Positions 1-8,029 of a stretch of 64,000 bases of DNA are shown here, piece after piece. The DNA comes from Methanosarcina sp. UBA293 (GTDB taxonomy: Archaea; Halobacteriota; Methanosarcinia; Methanosarcinales; Methanosarcinaceae). The stretch's first letter is position 1, and the number at the start of each line of letters is the position of its first letter. The translations under genes and the position numbers were made by a program. The notes under the pieces were generated by a model. It saw only the letters and a list, made by a program, of their open reading frames with translations. It searched no databases and was not told the origin of the DNA. Location of the stretch: contig DALS01000010.1 of assembly GCA_002499445.1 (NCBI GenBank), forward strand, positions 1 to 64,000, given 5' to 3'.

Positions 1-263
1 ATATGGGACGCTCCTCGTTTTTTGTGGGACAAAAAATAAGGAACATTTTTACAATTTTATTTTTATAAATTTTTGGATAGTAACAGAATTTAGAGGATTT
101 CTATAGAGCCTAAAGAAAGAAGATTCAAATCAAGTTTTAGACAGTTAGCGATCTGATGCTGCTGGTTCTTCGGTTCAACTACGTAATTCCTAGTTTAGTT
201 TCTATTTGTTTATATTTAGTTTGTAGCTGGTACCTTCGGATATTAAAAGAAATGAACCCTCTT
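1..263. other. AT-rich intergenic DNA at window edge
   Basis: I see no open reading frame with a convincing start or any RNA gene here. The stretch is AT-rich and lies 3' of the minus-strand oxidoreductase that ends at 264. Confidence 0.4.
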
Positions 264-1718
264 TTAATGAAGATGCCCATCCTCATTAAAAATTTTCAAT
301 AGCTCGATGACTGAATATGAGGCCCGTGTGATCCCCATGCTGCGTTTGTCTGTGTCTGTACCAGCTAAATAGAAATTCTGAATTGGAGTTCTGATATCCG
401 CAAACTTTCCATCTAGTGAGACTGTAGCCTTTTCGGGAATTGTTATCTGCTCATGCTGCATATCGACATGTTTCTCAGCGTTTGGAATGGCGTGGAAAAT
501 GGTATCATAGGCTTTTTTAAGTTCATGCTTTTCACTATTATTCTCGTTGATAATGAAAGTAAAGCCTATAAGCTGTTTGTCTTTGGGAGCAAGTGATTGA
601 TCGTAGTTACTTATAGGAGATGCCCAGTAAGCAAGATCCTTAAACCAAATCTCTGAGCCTGTGTAATTAAATTCAGGAATCTTTTTTTCCATTCCAAGCC
701 AGATAGTCAAGCTTTTATTATGGACAATACCTTTTAGGTCTGCTACATACTCTGGAGGAAGATCCTTTATAAGATTAGGGAGTTCTGTTGCAAATCCTGT
801 GTAGATAACAATATCTGAGCTATAGATCTCATCGGCTTCTACACCTAATATCTTCCCGTCCTTTACTAAAATAGATCTTACTTCACATTCTTTTTTGATC
901 TCGACAGTTTCCGGAAGTGAGTAAAGAATAGCATTAAGAAGAGCCTTTAATCCTTTTCTGGGATAACCCTGAGAATCATTTACCTCATTTGTAGCAAGTC
1001 TTTCAAGAGATGTAAAAGGCTGTGTGATTTTTGTCATTCTGGCCTGAAGTGAAGCATGGAGATGATAAGGAAGTATTGAGGCAAGAATAGATTCTGCAGA
1101 CTGACGTTTTTTCGGCTCAAGCTTTCCTCTCATGGTATCAAACTGCTCCTGAGTAACACTGTCCCTAACAAAACTACTGCCATACAGGACACGTTGAGCG
1201 GAAGTTTCTTTCATAGGTTTTCCAGAAAGGGACCTGCAAATCGCGTCCACAAAATCGTATGTATCTTCAGAAAGACTTTTTGGCATAAAATCATATACCG
1301 ATCGATTCGAAAGATCTATTCCGAATGAGGAAAGAGTAAAAGCTTTTGTAAGGGTCTGGGAAAGCAAAACCCTATCCATTCTAGGAAGCGCGTCAAAAGT
1401 AACGAAATCTTTGAGGTTAGAAGGAACTTTGACAAAAGTGTTTTCAGTTCGAATATAGTAATACCCGTAGTCTTCAAATACAGGCAGATAATCAAAATAA
1501 TTGTCCATCAACATCTTGAGAGGTCCTTCCGCCAGATGAGTAATCGCGTGCACTCCGGTGTCTACTTGATAGCCGTCTATCATGTAGCTATTGCAATTTC
1601 CTCCAATATGTTGCCTTTTCTCAAGAACAAGGACCTTTTTCCCATGTTTTGAAAGTGTCAGTGCTGCAAGAAGTCCACTTACACCTGCCCCGACAACAAT
1701 TACATCATGTTTCGTCAT
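264..1718 (-). CDS. FAD-dependent phytoene desaturase/CrtI-like oxidoreductase
   Basis: The protein (484 aa from the start chosen here) opens with a textbook dinucleotide-binding fold: VIVVGAGVSGLLAAL, then an acidic residue in VLVLEKR and the motif GGNCNS. The C-terminus carries FYLAGTDTDKRSMGITRA, the second FAD-contact motif of the CrtI/phytoene desaturase and protoporphyrinogen oxidase superfamily. By family this is a flavin-dependent desaturase, isomerase or saturase acting on a polyprenyl or carotenoid-like lipid; the substrate cannot be read from sequence. The frame stays open 40 codons further upstream (to 1838), but those residues are low-complexity and precede the nucleotide-binding strand, so the ATG at 1718, just before KHDVIVVGAG, is preferred. 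No operon partner is adjacent. Confidence 0.8.
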   Translation of the reverse strand: MTKHDVIVVGAGVSGLLAALTLSKHGKKVLVLEKRQHIGGNCNSYMIDGYQVDTGVHAITHLAEGPLKMLMDNYFDYLPVFEDYGYYYIRTENTFVKVPSNLKDFVTFDALPRMDRVLLSQTLTKAFTLSSFGIDLSNRSVYDFMPKSLSEDTYDFVDAICRSLSGKPMKETSAQRVLYGSSFVRDSVTQEQFDTMRGKLEPKKRQSAESILASILPYHLHASLQARMTKITQPFTSLERLATNEVNDSQGYPRKGLKALLNAILYSLPETVEIKKECEVRSILVKDGKILGVEADEIYSSDIVIYTGFATELPNLIKDLPPEYVADLKGIVHNKSLTIWLGMEKKIPEFNYTGSEIWFKDLAYWASPISNYDQSLAPKDKQLIGFTFIINENNSEKHELKKAYDTIFHAIPNAEKHVDMQHEQITIPEKATVSLDGKFADIRTPIQNFYLAGTDTDKRSMGITRASYSVIELLKIFNEDGHLH

Positions 1719-2116
1719 TTCCAAGTCAACCTGTATTAATCTCAGTAAACAAAGTTTTAAGACAATTTGATTATTTGTAAAAGTTAGTATATCTGTTGTG
1801 AAATTAAATGTTTCATTTGAATCTATACGCGTATTCATTGCTAAAATGGAAAACTATTATCAGAGACTTGTTAGAAAAAGCGTATAAACGGAGCTATGAA
1901 ACAAAACTATTGAGCGAGATCAACTGGAAGCTATCATTTAATGTGATTTTTCAATGAAATTATTTGGCCACGATACTTAAAAAGAATTTTTATGAAATTT
2001 GAATAGGGAATTAAAGTTACAAAACCAGAAAAATCTGACTTTGAAGTAAGAAATAAAGCACTAGAAAAGGAAGGCTATAACACCTTTAAATAGAAAATAA
2101 AGATGATAAAGAAGAG

Positions 2117-2190
2117 TGGGCCCGCTGAGATTCGAACTCAGGACCTCCGCCGTGTGAAGGCGACGTCATAACCGTCTAGACCACGAGCCC
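2117..2190 (-). tRNA. tRNA-Val (anticodon CAC)
   Basis: On the minus strand the 74 nt fold as a cloverleaf. The 7-bp acceptor stem GGGCTCG/CGGGCCC has one G-U pair, and the discriminator is A. The D-arm GGTCTAGACGG is present. The anticodon stem CGCC/GGCG closes the loop TTCACAC (anticodon CAC, reading GUG valine codons). The T-arm contains GTTCGAATC. The 3' CCA is not encoded. No intron is seen. Confidence 0.93.
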
Positions 2191-2477
2191 ATGAATTGAA
2201 ATTGAAAACTAACAAGGGTTAAGCAACCATAAAATAGAACTTCTTGTGTATAAGCTTATCGCCTGTTAATTAATGAAAAGGGTTTTCCGGAAGCGTTATA
2301 TAATTTTTTATGTTTTTTCCATCGACTTTTAATCTAATTTGTAGTTTTTACACATTGTGGTTTCGTTTTTTGATTGAGGTTTATTAGCTGGTTTACCGGA
2401 AATTATCCACATAATCAATAAAGTAGATAAGTTATAAATGTGAATAACTCCAGTACTAATTTCTGCGCAGGATTGAA
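2191..2477. other. Intergenic region upstream of the prepilin peptidase
   Basis: AT-rich spacer between the divergent tRNA-Val and the peptidase gene. A TATA-like AAGTTATAAATG lies at about 2428-2439, a plausible archaeal promoter for the downstream gene. No coding sequence seen. Confidence 0.35.
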
Positions 2478-3242
2478 ATGATAGAAATTCTCAAAATATT
2501 CATCAGCATGCCCTTTTTGCTGTACTCATGTTATTCCGACCTGAAATCCCGCAGGGTTTCAAATCGGGTCTGGAAATACATGCTCGCGGCGGGGTCTGTG
2601 TTTATAATCTACGAAATTTTTATTGGGGGGACTTCCTATCTCGTGTCTCTTGCTATTTCAGGGATTTTTGTTTTTACGGTAGTTTATATCCTTTTCCAGT
2701 TTGGAGCTTTCGGGGGAGGGGATGCGAAAGGGTTAATCGTGCTTTCCATCCTTTTTCCCTCCTATCCAGTTTTTAAGATTTCAGGAGAAATATATCCCCT
2801 GCTCGGGCTTCCACCGGTTGGGCTTTTTACTTTCACGGTGTTCGGGAATGCTCTCCTGCTGACAACGCTTGTCCCGCTCGGGATGTTCTGCTATAATCTC
2901 CTGCATTTCTCACCTGAAATGATCAAAAATCCGCTTTATATGTTTATAGGTTACAGAACTGAGATTTCTTCTCTGAAATATAAAAAGCACCTTGGCTTGC
3001 TTGAGAAGTTTGAGCTTGATGAAAGCGGAAGCCTCAAAAGAGGGTTTGCCCGCACAGGTCTTAACTTCGATGCAGATCAGAGACCAGAACTTGAAGAATA
3101 TATGAAAAAAGGGTTGATTGGCAAGGATATCTGGGTTACTCCAGGCCTGCCATTCATGCTTTCAATTACAGCGGGATTTATAATCGCAGTTATTTTCGGG
3201 GATTTAATCTTTTATACGGTCATGTTTTTTATTACAGGCTAA
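2478..3242 (+). CDS. A24-family prepilin/preflagellin peptidase-like membrane protease
   Basis: A polytopic membrane protein of 254 aa. The two catalytic aspartates of the A24 (GxGD) aspartyl proteases are visible: D21 in YSDLKSRRVSN and D82 in FGGGDAKG. Members cleave the short basic leader of type IV pilin-like and archaellin precursors at the cytoplasmic membrane face. The spacing and roughly six hydrophobic segments fit archaeal FlaK/EppA/PibD-type enzymes. A soluble insert of about 60 residues (KYKKHLGLLEKFELDESG onward) sits before the last membrane segment. A type IV pilin-like protein, a possible substrate, is encoded at 39.3 kb. The gene appears monocistronic. Which precursor class it processes is not visible. 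Confidence 0.82.
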   Translation: MIEILKIFISMPFLLYSCYSDLKSRRVSNRVWKYMLAAGSVFIIYEIFIGGTSYLVSLAISGIFVFTVVYILFQFGAFGGGDAKGLIVLSILFPSYPVFKISGEIYPLLGLPPVGLFTFTVFGNALLLTTLVPLGMFCYNLLHFSPEMIKNPLYMFIGYRTEISSLKYKKHLGLLEKFELDESGSLKRGFARTGLNFDADQRPELEEYMKKGLIGKDIWVTPGLPFMLSITAGFIIAVIFGDLIFYTVMFFITG

Positions 3243-3321
3243 ATCAAGCTAATTATCACATTTTCATTCGATTTGGCCTTTCTACTAGACAGAATTGATT
3301 AATTTAATAATCTTTTAATAA

Positions 3322-3909
3322 TTACCTTTTCTGTACGACAAGCAACCCGTAAAGAATCGTCTTCGGAACAGGCGGATTCTCAGGCGTGCCTTTTGCAATC
3401 CTTTCTTCGGGATAGCCGAGGTTCTCGCAGGTATAGAGATCGGCCTCCATGCCCAGCTCTCTGAGGATTTCCGCGACCTCAGGCGAGCCAAAGGTTTCTT
3501 CCGGCAGCAGGAATATATTTCTTCCGTTCTTTAATTCCCTGATGAGTTCGGCTTTTGCAGGTTCAGAGTCCCTGCCATGGGCTGTGATTGCGCAGAGATT
3601 GGTCAGGTTCACTCTAGTACGTGCACATGCAACCTGCATCGAAGAAATCCCAGGAATAACTCTATCCTTCTCTCCTGCGAATTTTCCGAGCCCTGAAAAC
3701 ATAGGGTCACCTGTGGATAGGACAACAGCATCTGCTGGCAGAAGGTGGAGAGATTTATAGTCCTTAATCGGTTTTGCTTCACAGCTAATGTACTTCTCAG
3801 CAATTTCAAGGGCTCTTTTTGCCCCATAAACCACAGAAGCTTTTCTTATGGCTTCTATTCCTTCTTCCGTGAGCATCCCGGGCCCAACTCCGACTCCTAC
3901 CACAATCAT
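3322..3909 (-). CDS. cbiE: Cobalt-precorrin-7 (C5)-methyltransferase
   Basis: This 195-aa protein has the tetrapyrrole (corrin/porphyrin) methylase pattern: IVVGVGVGPGMLT at the N-terminus, VVLSTGDPMFSGLG for the SAM-binding loop, VIPGISSMQ, and AITAHGRDS. By family it methylates C5 of cobalt-precorrin-7 in the anaerobic corrin ring pathway, using SAM. It follows cbiD on the same strand after 63 bp. The length matches single-domain CbiE without the CbiT decarboxylase domain fused in CobL, so CbiT must be encoded elsewhere. Confidence 0.9.
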   Translation of the reverse strand: MIVVGVGVGPGMLTEEGIEAIRKASVVYGAKRALEIAEKYISCEAKPIKDYKSLHLLPADAVVLSTGDPMFSGLGKFAGEKDRVIPGISSMQVACARTRVNLTNLCAITAHGRDSEPAKAELIRELKNGRNIFLLPEETFGSPEVAEILRELGMEADLYTCENLGYPEERIAKGTPENPPVPKTILYGLLVVQKR

Positions 3910-3972
3910 TATTTTCTTCCCCTTTGCCTATCTATATTTAAGTTTATCAATTAGATTTTCAGTAATTCTAGT

Positions 3973-4992
3973 TTAGCTCTCATTTTTGCTGTCCATCAGA
4001 ACCGAGCCGTCCCTATCGATTACCACAATTCTTGCGCCTTTTCCTTTCTCAAGTGCCATCTCGAAGGCTTCTTTCAGGCGCGCATGTTCAGGCGCTTTTT
4101 CAAGCATCTCGACAACGGTTGCATATCCGCTGCCTTTAAGCATATCAGGATTTCCCCATTTAAGAACAAGACCAGGAAGCCCGCAGATAATTACATCACC
4201 TGAAGCACTGTCAAGTCCTTCCGAGATCCTGCTTCCTACCATAACGACTGTGTAATCAGGGAAAAGCATGTGAGAGTAACGCATTCCTATCCGGCCTGTA
4301 GTCAGGACCACTTTGTCCGTGCAGCGGATCAGGTCTCCTTTCATTTCTCCCAAATGGTCGTTCCAGGGCTCAACAAAACCCGTGCTCCCGAGTACGGAAA
4401 TCCCGCCTTCCACACCTATCCTGCTGTTCAGGGTCTCTTTTCCGATCCTTTCCCCGTCTGGAATTGAGATTGTAACCTCGGCTCCTCTCAGGCCCAGTTC
4501 TTCTACGGCCTCCTGCACTGCAGCTTTTATCTGTTCCATTGGTTTCGGGTTAATAGCCGGCTGACCTTTTGAAATCTGGAGCCCATCCCTTGTAACAATT
4601 CCTATGCCTTTTCCTCCAAGAATTCGGATCCCCTCAGCTTCCCGGGCTTCGCCCACAAATTCAAGCCCCCTGGTAATATCGGACTCATGGTCGTTCTGAA
4701 TCTTTTTCACAACTGCATACCCCTTCGAGGCTTTACTTACCTCAAGCTGAGCTCTAAGTCCCACAGGAGTTGGGACGGACACGCTGCCAACCGTTTTCTT
4801 GAGAGAGAGAACTGCGGCTTTTGCAGCAGCGCTTGCTGTGGTTCCCGTAGTGTATCCTCGTTTGAGGATAGATCCATCACTCAGAACCACACTCATTCCG
4901 GATGCTACTTTTGTTTCTAGTTCTTTTCTGGGCAGTCCGGTCCGGATAATCCATTCTTCAGGAATCTTGAAATTGTTAACAGGATCTATCAT
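3973..4992 (-). CDS. cbiD: Cobalt-precorrin-5B C1-methyltransferase
   Basis: 339 aa with the CbiD hallmark [18 protein letters not shown] near residue 46 and [11 protein letters not shown]. CbiD is the SAM-dependent C1-methyltransferase of anaerobic cobalamin synthesis and is not related to the CbiE/CbiF methylase fold. The start just before IDPVNNF keeps a lead region of about 45 residues upstream of the glycine-threonine motif. It is promoter-proximal to cbiE in an apparent two-gene operon. Methanosarcina needs corrinoids for methyl transfer. I see no cobalamin riboswitch upstream. Confidence 0.9.
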   Translation of the reverse strand: MIDPVNNFKIPEEWIIRTGLPRKELETKVASGMSVVLSDGSILKRGYTTGTTASAAAKAAVLSLKKTVGSVSVPTPVGLRAQLEVSKASKGYAVVKKIQNDHESDITRGLEFVGEAREAEGIRILGGKGIGIVTRDGLQISKGQPAINPKPMEQIKAAVQEAVEELGLRGAEVTISIPDGERIGKETLNSRIGVEGGISVLGSTGFVEPWNDHLGEMKGDLIRCTDKVVLTTGRIGMRYSHMLFPDYTVVMVGSRISEGLDSASGDVIICGLPGLVLKWGNPDMLKGSGYATVVEMLEKAPEHARLKEAFEMALEKGKGARIVVIDRDGSVLMDSKNES

Positions 4993-5234
4993 GGAAGAAT
5001 ATTCGGAGGTTTTTTATTATAAATGTATTGACGTGAAAATCAGAATGAGCCCAATTAATATCTTGGATAAGTCCTGCCCAGTTTTTCGACTCTCCCATAT
5101 ATTAAATTGAAGTTTACTGGAAAGTAAAACCATTAAAGCTTATCGGAAATCCAGACTAATTAGTTTAAATAAAAACAGACTCAATTAAAAAAACTATAAA
5201 ATCATAGAAGAACAGAGAAAGATGTAGAAATAAG

Positions 5235-5391
5235 GGCATCATTCCAGGAATGGGGTTTTGTCTTTCGGAAATGGGGTTTTGTCTTTCGGAAATGGGGTTT
5301 TATCCTGGATTGTGAACGATTGGGGTATCGTTCCTTTTTTTAGGGTTTTTGGGGGGTTGGTGTGTGAAAAATAGCTTTATGGAATGATGCC
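5235..5391. repeat. 157-bp element bounded by perfect 12-bp inverted repeats
   Basis: GGCATCATTCCA at 5235-5246 is exactly complementary to TGGAATGATGCC at 5380-5391. Between them are a 21-bp direct repeat (TTTCGGAAATGGGGTTTTGTC-like, about 2.5 copies, 5250-5302) and a 7-bp hairpin GAACGAT/ATCGTTC at 5314-5333. No reading frame is present. It could be a small non-autonomous mobile element, a recombination remnant or a structured RNA; the sequence alone does not decide. Confidence 0.6.
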
Positions 5392-5399
5392 TTTTCCAG

Positions 5400-5420
5400 A
5401 TGCCAGTACTTGTCTGGCAT
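5400..5420. repeat. Small hairpin next to the 157-bp element
   Basis: ATGCCAG (5400-5406) and CTGGCAT (5414-5420) form a perfect 7-bp stem around a 7-nt loop. It lies 9 bp beyond the right inverted repeat of the preceding element. Confidence 0.45.
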
Positions 5421-5512
5421 TCACTACTACATCTTAAGTGATATATAAATATATAGGAAACAAAGGACCTTTTTCATTACAGAAATATATCAATTGACTA
5501 CGGAAAAGTCGC

Positions 5513-5672
5513 CTACATACCTCCATTAATTACTACATACCTCCATCAATCATTGTATACTTCCATTAATCATTACATATCTCCATTAATCTTTATATAT
5601 CCCCATTAATCACTACATACCTATATTAATCATTATATATCTCCATTAATCTCTACATACCTCCATTAATCC
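5513..5672. repeat. 20-bp minisatellite, eight copies, 3' of mutL
   Basis: Eight head-to-tail imperfect copies of a unit close to CTACATACCTCCATTAATCA occupy exactly 160 bp. The core CCATTAAT is the best conserved part and the flanks vary between TACATAC and TATATAT. There are no variable spacers between copies, so this is a direct tandem array and not a CRISPR. Read on the minus strand (the mutL transcript strand), many units carry GGAGGT. Confidence 0.8.
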
Positions 5673-5861
5673 CTATATTTTCAATCTAAATATCCTATTT
5701 CTGACCGGGCTGAAATAAGTTCCTTTTTGGAGTATGTGTCTATTCTATCTGAAGTAATCAGAAGGGAAAGGTAGCTCTTATCTCTAATTTTGAAAAGACG
5801 GGAGACGCTAAATTTTTTAATATTGGGGACTGGACTAATTTTTCCAGGCTGCAATCCTTTC

Positions 5862-7976
5862 TCATTGGATCCTTGCAAACATACGGTCCAGTTCTCCTTT
5901 CGTAAATGTGATTACAGTAGGCCTCCCGTGAGGGCAGGAGTAAGGATTTTCAGCCGTTTTAAGCTGCTCTATTAGCTCTTCCATTTGCCTGGGACTGCAG
6001 GCTGCTCCCCCTTTGATCGCGGCTCTGCATGCAAGGGTTTTGCAGACCTCTTCCGAAATACCTGTGTCTTTTTTAATTTTTCCTGAAGCTAAAAGGTCAG
6101 AAACTATATCATGGATAATATCAGGATCTTCAAGCCGGCCAAAGACCTCAGGCACGAAAGTGACAACATATGTATTTTCCCCAAACTCCGAAATCCCGAA
6201 GCCACAGTCTTCCAGATAAGGGATGTATTCTTCCATAAGCACTTTCTCTTTAGGGATAAGGTCTATGGTTACAGGAGTGATAAGTTCCTGAACCCTGAAC
6301 TTCTTAGTTCTCAAAACCTGCTCGTAAAGAATCCTCTCGTGCGCAGCATGCTGGTCGATAAGCACAAGGTCTTCTCCCTTTTCGGCAAGGATATATAACT
6401 TAGAGACCTGTCCTATAACCCGCAGGTCTTCAAGAGGATCAGTATTTGGTCTTTGTTCAGGGTTTTGCCTTTTTTTATCACTTATTCTCTCCTTCTCCCT
6501 CTCTCTCAAAACTGTTTTTTCACTTTCATTTCCTTGAAGACCTGTTTTTCTCTTTCCGTTTTCTCCTTTTTCCTTCCCTTTTTTCTCTTTTCCCTGCTCG
6601 TTTCTACTATCCAGTTTTTTATCGCCTGAGACTTCCTGCCCGCCTCTCTCGGCGGTAAAGTCCAGAAGGCGCTCGGATTTTTTTAGCCTCCTTTCGGTAT
6701 CTTTTATCGGATAAGTATAGGCTTCGGCCTTTTCTCTCACAACCCTATAGCTTTCAGGAATGCCGAATTTCTCAAAAACTTCATTTTCCTTTCCAGTCTT
6801 CTTCTTTCCAGTCAGCTTTCTTCCAAAAGTTTCCGCAGATTCTGATTCCTGCAGTCTACCTGAAGAGTCTGAAACCTCGAAGGTTTTCTGAAAAGTATTG
6901 TCCCTTTTTTCCCGGATCTCAGGGACGAGGTCATTTTCGGAGAGTACTTTCTCAATAGCATATGTGACCGCATCCCCAAGCTCCTTTTCCCGGCTAAAAC
7001 GCACCTCGGCTTTGCGGGGATGTACATTCACGTCCACTTCCCTGAAATCAACAACAATGGAAAGTACTGCCACAGGATAGCGTCCTTTTGGAATTTTAGT
7101 ATAATATCCTTCACGAATAGCTTTATTAATGGCTCTTGAGACTACTGGACGCGTGTTTACGAAAAGGAAAATTTGGTCGCTCTCTCTTCGCGTGGTTTCA
7201 GGCTTTGAGATGTATCCCCGGATTTCAAAGTCATCAGTCCTATGTTTCAAGGGAAGCATTGAACGAGCCGTATCCGGCCCCAGAAGATTTACAATACTTT
7301 TGAAAGACTCGTTTGATCCCGCATTTCTGAGGATTGTTTTTCCTTCACTTAACAGAGTAAAGGAAATTTCCGGATTTGCCAGGGCAAGTTGCATTACTGT
7401 ATCGGTAATATGGGCAAGCTCGGTACGGTCGCTTTTGAGGTACTTCTGCCTTGCCGGAATATTATAAAAAAGGTCTTTTACGTGCACAGATGTACCCGGA
7501 GCTGTGCCTGCATCTGAAGTTTCAAGAACTTTTCCCCCATGAATCACTATCCTGGTACCTGTAATTTCCTCAGGGCGACGGGTAAGAATCTCCACCTTTG
7601 CAACTGCCGTGATAGACGAAAGCGCTTCTCCCCTGAACCCCATGGTAGAAATAGTATTGAGGTCTTCAATCTGCCTGAGCTTGCTCGTTGCATGCTTTTT
7701 ATATGCAAGCAGAGCATCCTCTCTGCTCATTCCGCAGCCGTTATCCCGGATAAGAATGGAGTGTTTTCCGCCTTTTTCAACTTCAATGCGGATATCCGTA
7801 GCTCCGGCATCGATTGAATTGTCTATTAGCTCCTTTACCACGGACGCAGGACGCTCTATTACCTCTCCTGCTGCGATTTTGTTTATTGTATCCTTATCAA
7901 GAATCTGGATTTTACTTCCATGAGTTTTTTCTTTTCCTTCTGGATTTTCTTTCCCTTCACTATGTTCTTCCATCAT
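5862..7976 (-). CDS. mutL: DNA mismatch repair protein MutL
   Basis: 704 aa. The N-terminal GHKL ATPase domain shows the expected motifs: ELIDNSIDAGA (magnesium Asn), RDNGCGM, TMGFRGEALSS, and a lysine in SKPETTRRE/IPKGRYP further on. A charged linker of about 150 residues (around 370-500) follows. The C-terminal dimerisation domain carries the nicking-endonuclease metal site DQHAAHERILYE (about 539-550) with ACRAAIKGG and CPHGRP near the end. This is therefore the endonuclease-type MutL, consistent with a genome lacking MutH. It matches mutS partners recruited to mismatches and lies 53 bp downstream of mutS in one operon. Confidence 0.95.
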   Translation of the reverse strand: MMEEHSEGKENPEGKEKTHGSKIQILDKDTINKIAAGEVIERPASVVKELIDNSIDAGATDIRIEVEKGGKHSILIRDNGCGMSREDALLAYKKHATSKLRQIEDLNTISTMGFRGEALSSITAVAKVEILTRRPEEITGTRIVIHGGKVLETSDAGTAPGTSVHVKDLFYNIPARQKYLKSDRTELAHITDTVMQLALANPEISFTLLSEGKTILRNAGSNESFKSIVNLLGPDTARSMLPLKHRTDDFEIRGYISKPETTRRESDQIFLFVNTRPVVSRAINKAIREGYYTKIPKGRYPVAVLSIVVDFREVDVNVHPRKAEVRFSREKELGDAVTYAIEKVLSENDLVPEIREKRDNTFQKTFEVSDSSGRLQESESAETFGRKLTGKKKTGKENEVFEKFGIPESYRVVREKAEAYTYPIKDTERRLKKSERLLDFTAERGGQEVSGDKKLDSRNEQGKEKKGKEKGENGKRKTGLQGNESEKTVLREREKERISDKKRQNPEQRPNTDPLEDLRVIGQVSKLYILAEKGEDLVLIDQHAAHERILYEQVLRTKKFRVQELITPVTIDLIPKEKVLMEEYIPYLEDCGFGISEFGENTYVVTFVPEVFGRLEDPDIIHDIVSDLLASGKIKKDTGISEEVCKTLACRAAIKGGAACSPRQMEELIEQLKTAENPYSCPHGRPTVITFTKGELDRMFARIQ

Positions 7977-8029
7977 TCCTTTACTCCGTCAAGACGAGAA
8001 AAATTTCATTGGACAACTTTTAGCGACCT

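Noticed and set aside
4993..5234. Possible cobalamin riboswitch upstream of cbiD
   Set aside because: I could not find a B12-box-like sequence or suitable stems; only AT-rich DNA.
5513..5672. Possible CRISPR array
   Set aside because: The 20-bp units are directly contiguous, with no spacers of unique sequence and no cas genes in the window.
5681..5878. 65-codon minus-strand frame overlapping the mutL end
   Set aside because: No ribosome-binding site, TTG start inside mutL, runs into the minisatellite; no recognisable pattern.
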